Assembly (NCBI RefSeq): GCF_002929505.1
Contig: NZ_PJJL01000053.1
Span: 1-58,335, forward strand
Source of the DNA: Cryobacterium sp. Y57
GTDB lineage: Bacteria > Actinomycetota > Actinomycetes > Actinomycetales > Microbacteriaceae
Direction of reading: 5' to 3'
Length of the DNA: 58,335 nt
In this document: positions 8,524 through 17,044 of the stretch, in pieces
Layout: the number at the start of each line of letters is the position of its first letter
Numbering within the stretch: position 1 is the first letter of the stretch
Notes under the pieces: model-generated
What the model saw: only the letters and a program-made list of their open reading frames with translations
Told to the model about the DNA's origin: nothing
Databases searched by the model: none
Position numbers and translations under genes: made by a program

Positions 8524-9486
8524 CTACTCCAGTCCCTTGATCACAAAAGTGTCGGTTGGCGGATTGGCCAGGTTTGGATCGAAGAAGATATCCGGCTCGA
8601 GATAGATCGTGCGTGCGAGCGGTACCGCAGCGCGAATACGAGTTTCGACGGCGTTGATGTCGGCGGCGATGTCGGCAAACCGGTGCTCGCCGTCGAAGGC
8701 GATCTTGGCGCCGACCAGAATCTCATCCGGGCCGAGGTAGAGGGTCTTGAGGTGGATAATGCGCTTGGTCTGTGGGCCATTCAGAATGGCGGCCTCGATT
8801 GCGTCGAGGTCTTTCCTGCTGGCGCCCTCGCCCACGAGCAGGCTTTTGGTTTCAATGCCGAGGATAATCGCGACCAAAACGAGCAGTGCGCCAATGGCGA
8901 GCGTACCGACGGCATCCCAGAGCGGCTCATCCGTGATGATGGTCAGGCCGACGCCCACGAAGGCGAAGGTAAGGCCGGTGAGGGCCGCGACGTCTTCGAG
9001 CAGCACGACGGGCAGCTCGGGCGCCTTGGCGTGGCGAATGAACTGCGCCCAGGTCTCATTTCCTCGCACATGGTTCGACTCTTTGATCGCGGTGCGCAGC
9101 GAGAAGCCTTCCAGCACCATCGCGATGGCGAGGACCAGAATCGGCACCCAGGCATTCTCCAGCGGATGCGGGTGCTGCAGCTTGTCGAAGCCTTCATAGA
9201 GTGAGAACACCCCGCCGATCGAGAACAGAATGATCGACACTACGAACGCGTAGACGTAGCGTTCGCGCCCATAGCCAAACGGATGCTCCAGGTCGGCCCG
9301 CTTCTTTGCCTTGCGACCGCCCAGTAGCAGGAGGAGCTGGTTGCCGGCATCCGCTACCGAGTGCACGCCCTCGGCGAGCATCGAAGACGACCCCGATAGG
9401 CCCCACGCCACGAACTTGGTGACGGCGATGCCCAGATTGGCCGCGAATGCTGCCACGATTGCCTTATTTCCGCCGGATGCGCTCAT
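8524..9486 (-). CDS. Cation diffusion facilitator (CDF) metal efflux protein
   Basis: This 320-residue inner-membrane transporter exports divalent metals such as Zn, Mn or Fe in exchange for protons. The N-terminal membrane domain carries H42-xxx-D46 (VHSVADAGNQ) and E164/D165 (LLEDVAALTG), positions used for metal in this family. HPFGYGRERY at 68-77 is a CDF signature. The last about 100 residues form the cytoplasmic dimerisation domain. The metal cannot be assigned. A -10 TAGGAT lies 6 nt from the ATG, and a 10-bp dyad lies over its -35 region. Confidence 0.9.
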   Translation of the reverse strand: MSASGGNKAIVAAFAANLGIAVTKFVAWGLSGSSSMLAEGVHSVADAGNQLLLLLGGRKAKKRADLEHPFGYGRERYVYAFVVSIILFSIGGVFSLYEGFDKLQHPHPLENAWVPILVLAIAMVLEGFSLRTAIKESNHVRGNETWAQFIRHAKAPELPVVLLEDVAALTGLTFAFVGVGLTIITDEPLWDAVGTLAIGALLVLVAIILGIETKSLLVGEGASRKDLDAIEAAILNGPQTKRIIHLKTLYLGPDEILVGAKIAFDGEHRFADIAADINAVETRIRAAVPLARTIYLEPDIFFDPNLANPPTDTFVIKGLE

Positions 9487-9492
9487 GAAATC

Positions 9493-9498
9493 ATCCTA
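9493..9498 (-). promoter_or_regulatory. -10 TAGGAT, leaderless promoter of the CDF gene
   Basis: The hexamer (minus strand) ends 6 nt before ATG 9486. Confidence 0.55.
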
Positions 9499-9507
9499 GA
9501 ACTGCAC

Positions 9508-9539
9508 GTCGCCCCGGTGCAGGCTGCGCCCGGGGCGAC
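9508..9539. promoter_or_regulatory. 10-bp perfect dyad between divergent CDF and proC promoters
   Basis: GTCGCCCCGG (9508-9517) and CCGGGGCGAC (9530-9539) are separated by 12 bp. If both flanking genes are leaderless, this dyad is in neither mRNA; it overlaps the expected -35 region of the CDF promoter and adjoins that of proC. An operator is therefore more likely than a terminator, although AGTTTT follows on the plus strand. Confidence 0.5.
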
Positions 9540-9568
9540 AGTTTTGGGCACCCCGAGTGCGGAAAAAG

Positions 9569-9574
9569 TAGACT
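9569..9574 (+). promoter_or_regulatory. -10 TAGACT, leaderless promoter of proC
   Basis: The hexamer ends 6 nt before ATG 9581. Confidence 0.55.
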
Positions 9575-9580
9575 ATTCGA

Positions 9581-10429
9581 ATGACTTCTCCCTCGAATGT
9601 GACTCTGCCCACGATCGCTTTCCTCGGCGCGGGATCCATGGCCCGCGCCATTCTGGCCGGCCTGCAGAAGCCCGGCGTGACCGTTGAGGGTGGCATTCGG
9701 GTCACCAACCGCACCGCAGAAAAGGCCGCTGAACTCGCCGACACCGAAGGCGTCACCGCTTACGCGACCGAGATCGACGCCGCAGCCAACCTCAAGGCCA
9801 TCGACGGCGCCCAGATCGTTATCGTCGCGGTCAAGCCGTACATGGTCGCCGACCTGCTGGCCGAAATCGGCGACTCCCTGGCTCCCGGCACGCTCGTGCT
9901 CAGCGTCGCGGCCGGCGTGACCATCGAGACCTTCGAAGCGCTCCTGCCGAGCGCCGTGCATGTCATCCGCACCATGCCCAACACCCCCGCCATCGTCGGC
10001 ATGGCCGTCACCGGCATCAGTGCCGGCACCCGATCCAGTGACGCTGACCTTGAACTCACCCGAGCCCTGTTCGCAACCGTCGGCGACGTGCTGGTCGTGC
10101 CCGAGAGCAAGCTCGACGCCCTCAGCACCATCTCCGGCTCCGGCCCGGCCTACGTGTTCTACCTCATCGAACAGCTCACCGAAACGGCCATCAGCAAGGG
10201 CTTCACCCCCGAAGAGGCCGCGGTCATGGTCAATGGCACCTTCCTCGGCACGAGCGCGCTGCTCGCTGTGTCCGACAAGTCACCGAGCGAGTTGCGACGC
10301 CAGGTGACCAGCCCGGCCGGTACGACCGAGCGAGCCGTCCAGGAGCTCGAAAAGGGCGGCCTGAAAGAACTCTTCGACACCGCAACGGATGCCGCCCTCT
10401 CTCGCGCGACAGAACTCGCAGCCTCGTAG
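9581..10429 (+). CDS. proC: Pyrroline-5-carboxylate reductase
   Basis: This 282-residue enzyme performs the last step of proline synthesis, reducing pyrroline-5-carboxylate with NAD(P)H. The Rossmann motif FLGAGSMA is at about 14-21. The C-terminal signature region has ISGSGPAYVFYLIE followed by TSPAGTTERAV, as in all ProC proteins. It is a cytoplasmic oligomer. It ends 6 bp from the convergent ATPase gene. Confidence 0.96.
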   Translation: MTSPSNVTLPTIAFLGAGSMARAILAGLQKPGVTVEGGIRVTNRTAEKAAELADTEGVTAYATEIDAAANLKAIDGAQIVIVAVKPYMVADLLAEIGDSLAPGTLVLSVAAGVTIETFEALLPSAVHVIRTMPNTPAIVGMAVTGISAGTRSSDADLELTRALFATVGDVLVVPESKLDALSTISGSGPAYVFYLIEQLTETAISKGFTPEEAAVMVNGTFLGTSALLAVSDKSPSELRRQVTSPAGTTERAVQELEKGGLKELFDTATDAALSRATELAAS

Positions 10430-10435
10430 GGAGGC

Positions 10436-11800
10436 CTACAGCCCTTCGGCGATGGCCGCCGTCGCCTCCACCCAAGCCGCGCGGGTGCGCGGTGCCAGTG
10501 CGTCGATTTTGAGCGGTCCGCCACCGACCAGCGAGGCATCGTAGGGAACGTCGACGACCGTGCGGGTGAGCTGCCGAAAGTGGTCGTGCAGGCGCTTCGA
10601 CAACTGCTCATCGGCGGTTTTTGACGGCGATGCGAGCACGGTGACCGCCTCGGCGACTTTGTCGGCATGACCCTTCTGCCGCAGGCCGTCGATCAGCGAG
10701 GCCGCACCGTAGCCGGTATCTTCGCGAATGGTCGACACGATCACGAGCTGGTCGGCGGTATCGACCGCGGCTTCCCAGTTGCTGGCGCGCATATTGTTGC
10801 CAGTGTCGATGACAAGCACCCGGTAGAAGCGACTCAGGGTCGTGTGAAGTTTGCGAAAAGCGTCGTCGTCGATGCTCGCGGCGCCCGCCGGATCGAGGTC
10901 GGAGGCGAGGGCGTCGAACTGGGCATCACCCTGCGATCGCACGTAGTTGTCGAGGTCACCCACCCGGGAGCGGGCATCGCCGAACCGGTCGAGGTCGCGC
11001 AGCAGGTCGACCGCCGTGTTGGTGTGCCGGGCGGCCTGGGCCCGCACGCCTAGCGTGCCCATGGTCTCGTTGTTGTCCCAGGCCAAGGTGTAGCCGCCGC
11101 GGTAGATGCCGAACGTGGCCGCGATGAGCAGCGTCGCCGTCGTCTTGTGCGCTCCTCCTTTAGGGTTGAGTACCACGATCGTGCGCGGGCCGTTCAGGCT
11201 GCGCTGCACGGCCGCGATGGCGGTGCGGTGCCGTTGTTCGGCGGGACTCGGCGTGGGCGAGACGAACCCGCCGCTGAGACGGCGCAGGGCGCCCTGCCAG
11301 CCCAGCGCGGCCGGTCCGGCGGGGGCCGGTGGCCGCGAACTGAGAAAATCGGCCAGATTCGGCACAGCGGACGCGGTATCCGCTGCCGGTGTCACCAGAG
11401 ATTCGAACAGGGCGGTAGGCGGCGCCGTAACGGTTGGTTGCATCAGCGTGGCAAACGGTATCGGCCCCTCGTGGGGGATCACGACTGGAACGGGCGCGGT
11501 GCTCGCCGGTTTTGGTCGGTCGGCCACGACAACCGGCCCGGCCGATTCGACCCGCCCGTTGGGGTGCACAGTCAACGGCCAATCGCCCTGCTCGTCGCTG
11601 ACCTGCAAGAGAACCGATTGCCCGCGACGGCGAGCGGTCTCGACCACGAGGCCGATGATTTCCTCGCGAACGCCGGCCTCATCGGCACTGGTGACGCGGT
11701 GCGAGGACCCGTCAATGGTCACCTCGCCCGTCGTGTCAGTCTGAACCGTGGCGACGATGTCGGCCGGGGTGTTGGCGAGAGCGGGTACGTTGGGTGACAT
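10436..11800 (-). CDS. MinD/ParA-like ATPase with a long N-terminal extension
   Basis: The 454-residue product starts at ATG 11800 (MSPNVPALANTPADIV) behind an AAAGGCTC site. Residues about 1-95 form a small domain, 95-190 are rich in Pro and Ala and probably disordered, and a SIMIBI P-loop ATPase domain starts near 205. Its deviant Walker A is NPKGGAHKTTA at about 212-222, and VLVIDTGNN is the Walker B region. It resembles stand-alone MinD-like and EspI-like ATPases of actinobacteria rather than chromosomal ParA, and no parB is adjacent. The role is unknown; membrane or secretion-system placement is possible. Confidence 0.8.
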   Translation of the reverse strand: MSPNVPALANTPADIVATVQTDTTGEVTIDGSSHRVTSADEAGVREEIIGLVVETARRRGQSVLLQVSDEQGDWPLTVHPNGRVESAGPVVVADRPKPASTAPVPVVIPHEGPIPFATLMQPTVTAPPTALFESLVTPAADTASAVPNLADFLSSRPPAPAGPAALGWQGALRRLSGGFVSPTPSPAEQRHRTAIAAVQRSLNGPRTIVVLNPKGGAHKTTATLLIAATFGIYRGGYTLAWDNNETMGTLGVRAQAARHTNTAVDLLRDLDRFGDARSRVGDLDNYVRSQGDAQFDALASDLDPAGAASIDDDAFRKLHTTLSRFYRVLVIDTGNNMRASNWEAAVDTADQLVIVSTIREDTGYGAASLIDGLRQKGHADKVAEAVTVLASPSKTADEQLSKRLHDHFRQLTRTVVDVPYDASLVGGGPLKIDALAPRTRAAWVEATAAIAEGL

Positions 11801-11913
11801 AGAAGAGCCTTTCCATCCACGCACACGAGCCGGCGTGCAGGCTCAGGTGAGCCGCGGCGAGAAGTGTCCGTACTAGCAGAATAGCCGGTCGACTCCCCCG
11901 AATAGGGGGAGAA

Positions 11914-12585
11914 CTATGAACCGAGAGCGGCAAACCGTTCAATATCAGCCTCAGCGCCCGACACGATGATGAGGTCATGGTTGGACACCACGGTCTCCGG
12001 GGTCGCATAGGTGAACGGCTTTCCCGGACTCTTGACGCCGACGACGGTCACGTTGTAGTTGCGACGCACGCCGGAATCGACGAGCGCGAGGCCACGAATG
12101 GGCTTCGGCGGGTACATCTTCACGAGGGCGAAATCATCGTCGAATTCGATGAAGTCGAGCATGCGACCAGACACCAGGTGGGCGACGCGCTCGCCGGCTT
12201 CGGCCTCGGGGTAGATGACGTGGTTGGCACCGATGCGTTCGAGAATCTTGCCGTGTGACTTGGAGATAGCCTTGGCCCAGATCTGTTGAATCTTCAGGTC
12301 CACCAGATTGGCGACGATCAGCACGCTGGCTTCCACCGAGGACCCGACCGCGCAGACGGCGATCGAGAAGTCCTGGGCGCCGATTTGTTGCAGGGCCTCG
12401 AGCGAACGGCCATCCGCTTGTACGGCATGCGTGACCCGTTCTGACCACTTCGACACGAGCGCCTCGCTCGTGTCGACGACGAGCACTTCGCGGCCTAGTC
12501 GATCGAGCTGGCCGGCGGTGGCCGCGCCAAACCGTCCGAGCCCGACGATGAGCACGGGGGCGTCGTGTTTAATGCGATCAACCAA
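11914..12585 (-). CDS. ktrA: Potassium uptake regulatory subunit KtrA (TrkA family)
   Basis: This 223-residue cytoplasmic RCK protein gates the KtrB pore in response to nucleotides. The Rossmann motif VGLGRFG lies at about 14-20 with an acidic residue after the second strand (VVDTSEA). A C-terminal TrkA_C domain follows after about residue 135. It overlaps ktrB by 8 bp at its start, so the pair is translationally coupled with ktrB first. Confidence 0.92.
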   Translation of the reverse strand: MVDRIKHDAPVLIVGLGRFGAATAGQLDRLGREVLVVDTSEALVSKWSERVTHAVQADGRSLEALQQIGAQDFSIAVCAVGSSVEASVLIVANLVDLKIQQIWAKAISKSHGKILERIGANHVIYPEAEAGERVAHLVSGRMLDFIEFDDDFALVKMYPPKPIRGLALVDSGVRRNYNVTVVGVKSPGKPFTYATPETVVSNHDLIIVSGAEADIERFAALGS

Positions 12586-14020
12586 CGATGGGTCTCTCTT
12601 CCGGGCGTTTGAACAGTTGCCTGCTGTGGCTTGCGGCCAGAGCCGCCGCGAGAGTCACTGTACCAACCCGGCCCATGAACATCGTTGCCGCCATGACGTA
12701 GACGCCCTCCGGCGGCAGATTGGCGGTAAGCCCGGTCGACAGGCCGCAGGTAGCGAAAGCGCTGATCACGTCGAAGAGGACGACGTCCAAGGGTTGTTTC
12801 GAGATGTGCAGAATGAGGATACTCGCCACCGCGACGGTGGTCGCGCCCCACAGCACGACGCTGACCGACAGGCGCAGGATATCGCTTGGAATACGGCGGC
12901 CGAACGCCTCCATTTCCTGCTTGCCGCGTGCTTCGGCAAAGGCGGCCAGAAAGAGGATGGCCAGGGTCGTGACCTTGATGCCGCCAGCGGTCGACGCCGA
13001 CCCTCCGCCAATGAACATGAGCATGTCGGTCAGGAGCAAGCTGGACCCGTTCAGGTCGCTCACCTCAATGGTCGCGAAGCCGCCCGAGCGCGTCATCACC
13101 GACATGAACAACGATTGAAAAATGGTGTCGCCGGCATTGAGTGACCCGAAAGTCTTGGGATTATCGAACTCGAGAATGATGTAAAAGATCATTCCGAGGA
13201 TCATCAGGGCGATTGTCGTGACGAGTGTCAGCTTGACGTGTACGGACCAGCGGCGCGGCTTGCGCCAGCCGCGCGCGAACGCGTAGATCACCGGAAACCC
13301 GAGGCTACCCAGAAAAACACCGATCATGAGCGCGCCGAGAAACCAATAGTCATCGGCGAACGGGCTGAGGCCGCCGGGGTTCGGGTTGAAACCGGTATTG
13401 GTGAAGGCCATGGCAGCGTAGTAGAAGCTGTGCCAGATCGCTTCGCCGAGGGGCGCACCGGCTTGCAGCATGCGGGGAAAGAGCAGCGCTGCCACGCCGA
13501 CCTCGATGACGAACGCGCTGATTGCCACGGTGAGCAGCAGGCTGCCGACCTCGCCGAGGCGCACGGTCTGGCCCTCATTGACCGGTCCGGCGTGAATGCG
13601 GGAGGGGTTGGAATCGCTCGCCGCCATCAGTTTTGCGCGCAGCCCGAGTCTGCGTGAGATGACCAGTCCCATCAGTGACGCGAGCGTCAATACGCCGATG
13701 CCGCCGATATTGACACCGACGAATACCAGAATATTACCGAACGCCGACCAGTGGGTGGCCATGTCGACCGTGGTCAATCCGGTCACGCAGATGACCGATA
13801 CTGCCGTGAAGACGGCGTCGTGCAGTGGGGTGATCGTGCGATCCGCTGCGGCGATCGGTAGCGAGAACAACACGGTGAACACCATGATGAGCGCGGAAAA
13901 CACCAGAATGGCGAACCGCGATGGTGACTTGTGGGCGAGCGAGTCCACTTCGTCGCGCATCCGCCTCACAATGGCGACCGGGCGCGGAAAGAACGGTTCA
14001 GTTCCAGTTCTCAACGACAC
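12578..14020 (-). CDS. ktrB: Potassium uptake membrane subunit KtrB (TrkH family)
   Basis: This 480-residue membrane protein has four repeated M1-P-M2 units. Selectivity-filter-like segments are seen as SVICVTGLTTV, FTNTGFNPNPGG, TRSGGFAT and CGLSTGLTAN. It moves K+ (often with Na+) inward together with KtrA, encoded immediately downstream. The start is GTG 14020 after a GGGGG stretch. The first about 30 residues are a basic cytoplasmic tail. Confidence 0.93.
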   Translation of the reverse strand: MSLRTGTEPFFPRPVAIVRRMRDEVDSLAHKSPSRFAILVFSALIMVFTVLFSLPIAAADRTITPLHDAVFTAVSVICVTGLTTVDMATHWSAFGNILVFVGVNIGGIGVLTLASLMGLVISRRLGLRAKLMAASDSNPSRIHAGPVNEGQTVRLGEVGSLLLTVAISAFVIEVGVAALLFPRMLQAGAPLGEAIWHSFYYAAMAFTNTGFNPNPGGLSPFADDYWFLGALMIGVFLGSLGFPVIYAFARGWRKPRRWSVHVKLTLVTTIALMILGMIFYIILEFDNPKTFGSLNAGDTIFQSLFMSVMTRSGGFATIEVSDLNGSSLLLTDMLMFIGGGSASTAGGIKVTTLAILFLAAFAEARGKQEMEAFGRRIPSDILRLSVSVVLWGATTVAVASILILHISKQPLDVVLFDVISAFATCGLSTGLTANLPPEGVYVMAATMFMGRVGTVTLAAALAASHSRQLFKRPEERPIVG

Positions 14021-14101
14021 CTGGAACCCCCGATAAGCCTGCGACTATTGCCAGGTTGAAACTGTACTACCCGGCGTTGGTTATTACCCAGTAGTAATGA
14101 C

Positions 14102-14107
14102 TACCCT
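14102..14107 (+). promoter_or_regulatory. -10 TACCCT, leaderless promoter of the ArsR-type gene
   Basis: The hexamer ends 6 nt before ATG 14114. Confidence 0.5.
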
Positions 14108-14113
14108 GAGGTT

Positions 14114-14581
14114 ATGGCAGACATCTTCACCGTGGTGGCGGACTCGGCGCGACGAGACATCTTGCGCATCCTCTTGGAGCGCGCAGTTCCCTCCGGTGAA
14201 ATTCGCGGTGCGTCCCGGGACCTGCGTGGCGAACTGAGCGTGTCCGACATCGTCGGGCACCTCGGGCTGAGTCAGCCCACCGTCTCTAAGCACCTCAAAG
14301 TGTTGCGCGAGGCCGGTTTGGTCACCGTTCGCGAAGAGGGGCAGCACCGCTTCTACCATCTGGAGTACTCGCCGCTCGAAGAGATTGAGGATTGGTTGAT
14401 TCCCTTCCTGAGTGTCGACTTCGACCAGGCCGTCAAGGACGTGGATCTGGAGGCCGATGCCGGCCTGAAAGATGAACAGCGTGCCTTCGCCTCGGCTATT
14501 GGCAAGGCCTTTGCCGATGCCTCGCAAATGTCGCATGTCGTCAAAGATGCCACGGCGAAAAAGTGGCGCAGAAACGGCTGA
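14114..14581 (+). CDS. ArsR-type winged-helix regulator
   Basis: The 155-residue protein has an ArsR-like HTH: LSVSDIVGHLGLSQPTVSKH, then LREAGLVTVREEGQHRFYHL as the wing, at about residues 38-88. No cysteine metal-binding motif is present, so it is probably not a metal sensor. The C-terminal 65 residues are acidic and helical. It lies 110 bp upstream of the bS22 gene. Confidence 0.85.
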   Translation: MADIFTVVADSARRDILRILLERAVPSGEIRGASRDLRGELSVSDIVGHLGLSQPTVSKHLKVLREAGLVTVREEGQHRFYHLEYSPLEEIEDWLIPFLSVDFDQAVKDVDLEADAGLKDEQRAFASAIGKAFADASQMSHVVKDATAKKWRRNG

Positions 14582-14628
14582 ACGAGGCCCGATCCGGCAG
14601 CTGAGTAGTCGGAGCTGGTTTTGTCCGG

Positions 14629-14634
14629 TAGAAT
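14629..14634 (+). promoter_or_regulatory. -10 TAGAAT, promoter of the bS22 gene
   Basis: This hexamer would give an about 50-nt leader before the GTG at 14691. That leader contains the 14649-14667 hairpin. Confidence 0.45.
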
Positions 14635-14648
14635 GGTGTTTTCGTGTC

Positions 14649-14667
14649 AGTCGCGGGCCCCGCGACT
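14649..14667 (+). promoter_or_regulatory. 5'-UTR hairpin in bS22 mRNA
   Basis: AGTCGCGG and CCGCGACT pair perfectly across a 3-nt loop, about 24 nt before the start codon. It could be a regulatory leader element; autoregulation by the ribosomal protein is only a guess. Confidence 0.45.
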
Positions 14668-14690
14668 AAACCAATACTTGTGAGGTCCGT

Positions 14691-14789
14691 GTGGGTTCTG
14701 TAATTAAGAAGCGACGCAAGCGTATGGCGAAGAAGAAGCACCGCAAGCTGCTTCGCAAGACCCGCCACCAGCGTCGCAATAAGAAGTAG
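14691..14789 (+). CDS. Small ribosomal protein bS22 (AURKAIP1/COX24 domain)
   Basis: This is a 32-residue, extremely basic protein: MGSVIKKRRKRMAKKKHRK followed by LLRKTRHQRRNKK. It is the actinobacterial bS22 / COX24-domain protein of the small ribosomal subunit. It starts at GTG 14691 behind TGAGGT and is followed by a terminator. It is too short for most gene callers. Confidence 0.93.
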   Translation: MGSVIKKRRKRMAKKKHRKLLRKTRHQRRNKK

Positions 14790-14823
14790 ATCGACTGCGT
14801 AGTTATCTAGCTGCTCGTTGAGC

Positions 14824-14855
14824 AAAGCGCTAGCCCTTCGGGACTGGCGCTTTTT
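14824..14855 (+). terminator. Rho-independent terminator after bS22
   Basis: AAGCGCTAGCCC and GGACTGGCGCTT pair with one mismatch and one wobble around TTCG, followed by a run of T residues to 14855. Confidence 0.85.
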
Positions 14856-14907
14856 GCTGTCTACCACTCGGGGTGTCGTGCCCGTGCGCCCCGGCACGAA
14901 GTCGCCG

Positions 14908-14913
14908 TAGGCT
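14908..14913 (+). promoter_or_regulatory. -10 TAGGCT, leaderless promoter of the glutaredoxin-like gene
   Basis: The hexamer ends 6 nt before ATG 14920. Confidence 0.55.
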
Positions 14914-14919
14914 GGGACC

Positions 14920-15189
14920 ATGCCCACCTCACACCTGACCCTGATCGGCAAGCCCGGTTGTCACCTCTGCGACGACGCACGTGATCTGGTCGGTAGTGTC
15001 GTGGCCAAGCTCGCTGACGACGTGTCGGCCCCAGAGATCACGTTCGAGGAACGTTCCATTCTCGATGACGCCGAGCTGCACGAGCGCTACCTGGAGGACA
15101 TCCCGGTGCTCCTCATCAACGGCAAAGTGCACAATTATTGGCGCATCGATCCCGTGCGTCTGCGAACCGCCCTACTGGAGGTCTCATGA
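14920..15189 (+). CDS. Glutaredoxin-family (DUF836-like) thiol protein
   Basis: This 89-residue thioredoxin-fold protein has the active site C14-HL-C17 (GKPGCHLCDDARD) and a cis-proline region near IPVLLING. Such small proteins are thiol-disulfide oxidoreductases of the cytoplasm; the partner is unknown. Its stop overlaps the next start (ATGA), so the two genes are coupled. Confidence 0.85.
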   Translation: MPTSHLTLIGKPGCHLCDDARDLVGSVVAKLADDVSAPEITFEERSILDDAELHERYLEDIPVLLINGKVHNYWRIDPVRLRTALLEVS

Positions 15190-15485
15190 CCATTCGTCAC
15201 ATCGTTTGCTGGAAGCTCAACGCGCTGACCCCGCGCAAGAAGGCTGAGGATGCCGCGGGCATCGTGGCCGGCCTCGAGGCCCTCGTAGGTGTCGTTCCCG
15301 AGATTCGAGGCTTGACGGTCGGGCTGGATGTTGCCGGCAACGAAAACTGGGACGTCGCCCTCATCGCCGACTTCGACGATATCGAGGCCCTCGACCGCTA
15401 TCAGAGGCACCCGGAGCACAAGAAGGTCGGCGCATTCATCCGCACCGTCGTCGCCGATCGCTTGGCCGTCGACCTCCAGGTCTAG
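15186..15485 (+). CDS. Dabb-family (stress-responsive A/B barrel) protein
   Basis: This 99-residue ferredoxin-like barrel protein begins MTIRHIVCWKLNA, typical of the Dabb family. DVALIADFDDIEALDRYQRHPEHKK follows, seen in two blocks, and holds the conserved tyrosine and HPEH. Molecular function is uncertain in bacteria. It overlaps the upstream glutaredoxin-like gene by 4 bp. Confidence 0.88.
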   Translation: MTIRHIVCWKLNALTPRKKAEDAAGIVAGLEALVGVVPEIRGLTVGLDVAGNENWDVALIADFDDIEALDRYQRHPEHKKVGAFIRTVVADRLAVDLQV

Positions 15486-15638
15486 CCCGGCGCCAGCGGT
15501 ACGTCCCGGGCGCCAGCGCCAGCGGGCGTAGCGCATGCCGGTCAGTTCGCGATTCGCCGCGCCAAACGGATGCTGCTGCCGGCGTGTCGCAAATTATGCC
15601 GGCTTTACGTACCCTGCGGCCCGAACGAGAAGCCGAAG

Positions 15639-16967
15639 CTACGGCTCCAGACGGGTCGGGCCGCGGAACAGGTAGGTGACCTCGCGAATCGACGCCTGGT
15701 GCAGCATGAGCATCAAGACCCGGGCCAGGCCCATGCCGAAACCGCCGTGCGAAGGAACCCCGTAGCGGAAGAAGTCGAGGTAGCCCTCGATTTCCTTCGG
15801 GTCGAGGCCCTTCTCGATGGCCTGAGCTTCGAGCACGTCGATGCGGTGCTCACGCTGGGCGCCGGTGGAGATCTCGGTGCCGTTGAAGATGAGGTCATAG
15901 CTCTTGGTGATCGACGCGTCGCCGTCGTGACGCATGTGATAAAACGGGCGGATGCTCGAGGCGTAGTCGGTGAGGAACACGAACTCGTGCCCATATTTCT
16001 CGGCCACGTAGGCGGCGATCTGGCGTTCGCCCTCCGGGTCCATGTCGTCGTCATCGCGGGGAACCTCGTAGCCGCGGCTCTTGACGATCTCCTTGGCCTC
16101 GGCCAGGGGAATACGTGGGAACGGAGTGCTCGGAACGGTCACTTCAACGTCGAACAGGGCCTTGACCTCGTCTCCGTGCTTTTTCTGTACGGCGGTGAAC
16201 CCGGCGACCATGAGGTCTTCGTGCAGCGTCATGACGTCGTCGTGGCTGTCGATCCAGCTGATCTCACTGTCAACGCTCGTGAACTCCGTAGCGTGCCGGC
16301 TCGTGAACGAAGGGTCGGCTCGGAATGCCGGGCCCACCTCGAAGATTTTGCCGAAGCCAGCGGACTGGGCCATCTGCTTGAAGAACTGCGGGCTCTGCGC
16401 CAGGTAGGCCTTGGTGTCGAAATAGCCCACCTCGAACAATTCGGCGCGCGACTCACTCGCACTCGCCATGAGCTTGGGGGTGTGCAGTTCGATGAAGTCG
16501 TGCTCGATCCAGTACGTGCGCAGCGCATGCTCGAACGTCGTCTGGATGCGGAAAATGAGGTTCTGCTTGGGGTTGCGCAGGTCGAGAAAGCGCCAGTCCA
16601 TGCGCTTGTCGAGACTCGAGTCGGCCGCGATCGGCGTCTCCGGAATAGCGGCCGACACTACCGTCAGTGTGCTGAGCTTGATCTCGATACCGCCGAGCTT
16701 GACCCGTTCGTCATGCTTGAGCTGGCCCGTCACGGTGACGAAGGTGCCCTGGGCGAGGCCCGAAATGCTGGTGGCTGGCTCGTCGGCGACGACGACGCCA
16801 TCGGCATCCGTCGTGCGAGGGTTGACCAGCTGCACGGCGCCGGATTCGTCGCGCAGAACGACGAATTGCACCTTTTTCTGGTCTCGAACGGTATCGACCC
16901 AGCCGGACACCGATACGGGGCCGTCGTCGAGAGCGGACAGGTTCTTGATCAATACGCGCGAAGTCAC
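15639..16967 (-). CDS. aspS: Aspartyl-tRNA synthetase, archaeal type (probably non-discriminating)
   Basis: This 442-residue class II synthetase has an N-terminal OB-fold anticodon domain (residues about 1-105) and a catalytic core with motif 2 around FRADPSFTSRHATEF and motif 3 GGFGMGLARVLML near the end. AQSPQFFKQM and the short length without a GAD domain mark the archaeal/eukaryotic-type AspRS, not the usual 590-residue bacterial enzyme. Such enzymes often charge both tRNA-Asp and tRNA-Asn, which would then need GatCAB. The start is GTG 16967, 6 nt from a TAAACT -10 box. Confidence 0.9.
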   Translation of the reverse strand: MTSRVLIKNLSALDDGPVSVSGWVDTVRDQKKVQFVVLRDESGAVQLVNPRTTDADGVVVADEPATSISGLAQGTFVTVTGQLKHDERVKLGGIEIKLSTLTVVSAAIPETPIAADSSLDKRMDWRFLDLRNPKQNLIFRIQTTFEHALRTYWIEHDFIELHTPKLMASASESRAELFEVGYFDTKAYLAQSPQFFKQMAQSAGFGKIFEVGPAFRADPSFTSRHATEFTSVDSEISWIDSHDDVMTLHEDLMVAGFTAVQKKHGDEVKALFDVEVTVPSTPFPRIPLAEAKEIVKSRGYEVPRDDDDMDPEGERQIAAYVAEKYGHEFVFLTDYASSIRPFYHMRHDGDASITKSYDLIFNGTEISTGAQREHRIDVLEAQAIEKGLDPKEIEGYLDFFRYGVPSHGGFGMGLARVLMLMLHQASIREVTYLFRGPTRLEP

Positions 16968-16973
16968 AATCCA

Positions 16974-16979
16974 AGTTTA
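16974..16979 (-). promoter_or_regulatory. -10 TAAACT, leaderless promoter of aspS
   Basis: The hexamer (minus strand) ends 6 nt before GTG 16967. Confidence 0.55.
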
Positions 16980-17032
16980 GCCGGAGCCGCCCGAGCGGCC
17001 CGCTCACGGCGGTTTCTAGGCTGACCCCTCCG

Positions 17033-17038
17033 TAGAAT
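17033..17038 (+). promoter_or_regulatory. -10 TAGAAT, leaderless promoter of the cytochrome c biogenesis operon
   Basis: The hexamer ends 6 nt before GTG 17045, the first gene of the operon running to 21798. Confidence 0.6.
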
Positions 17039-17044
17039 AGTAAG

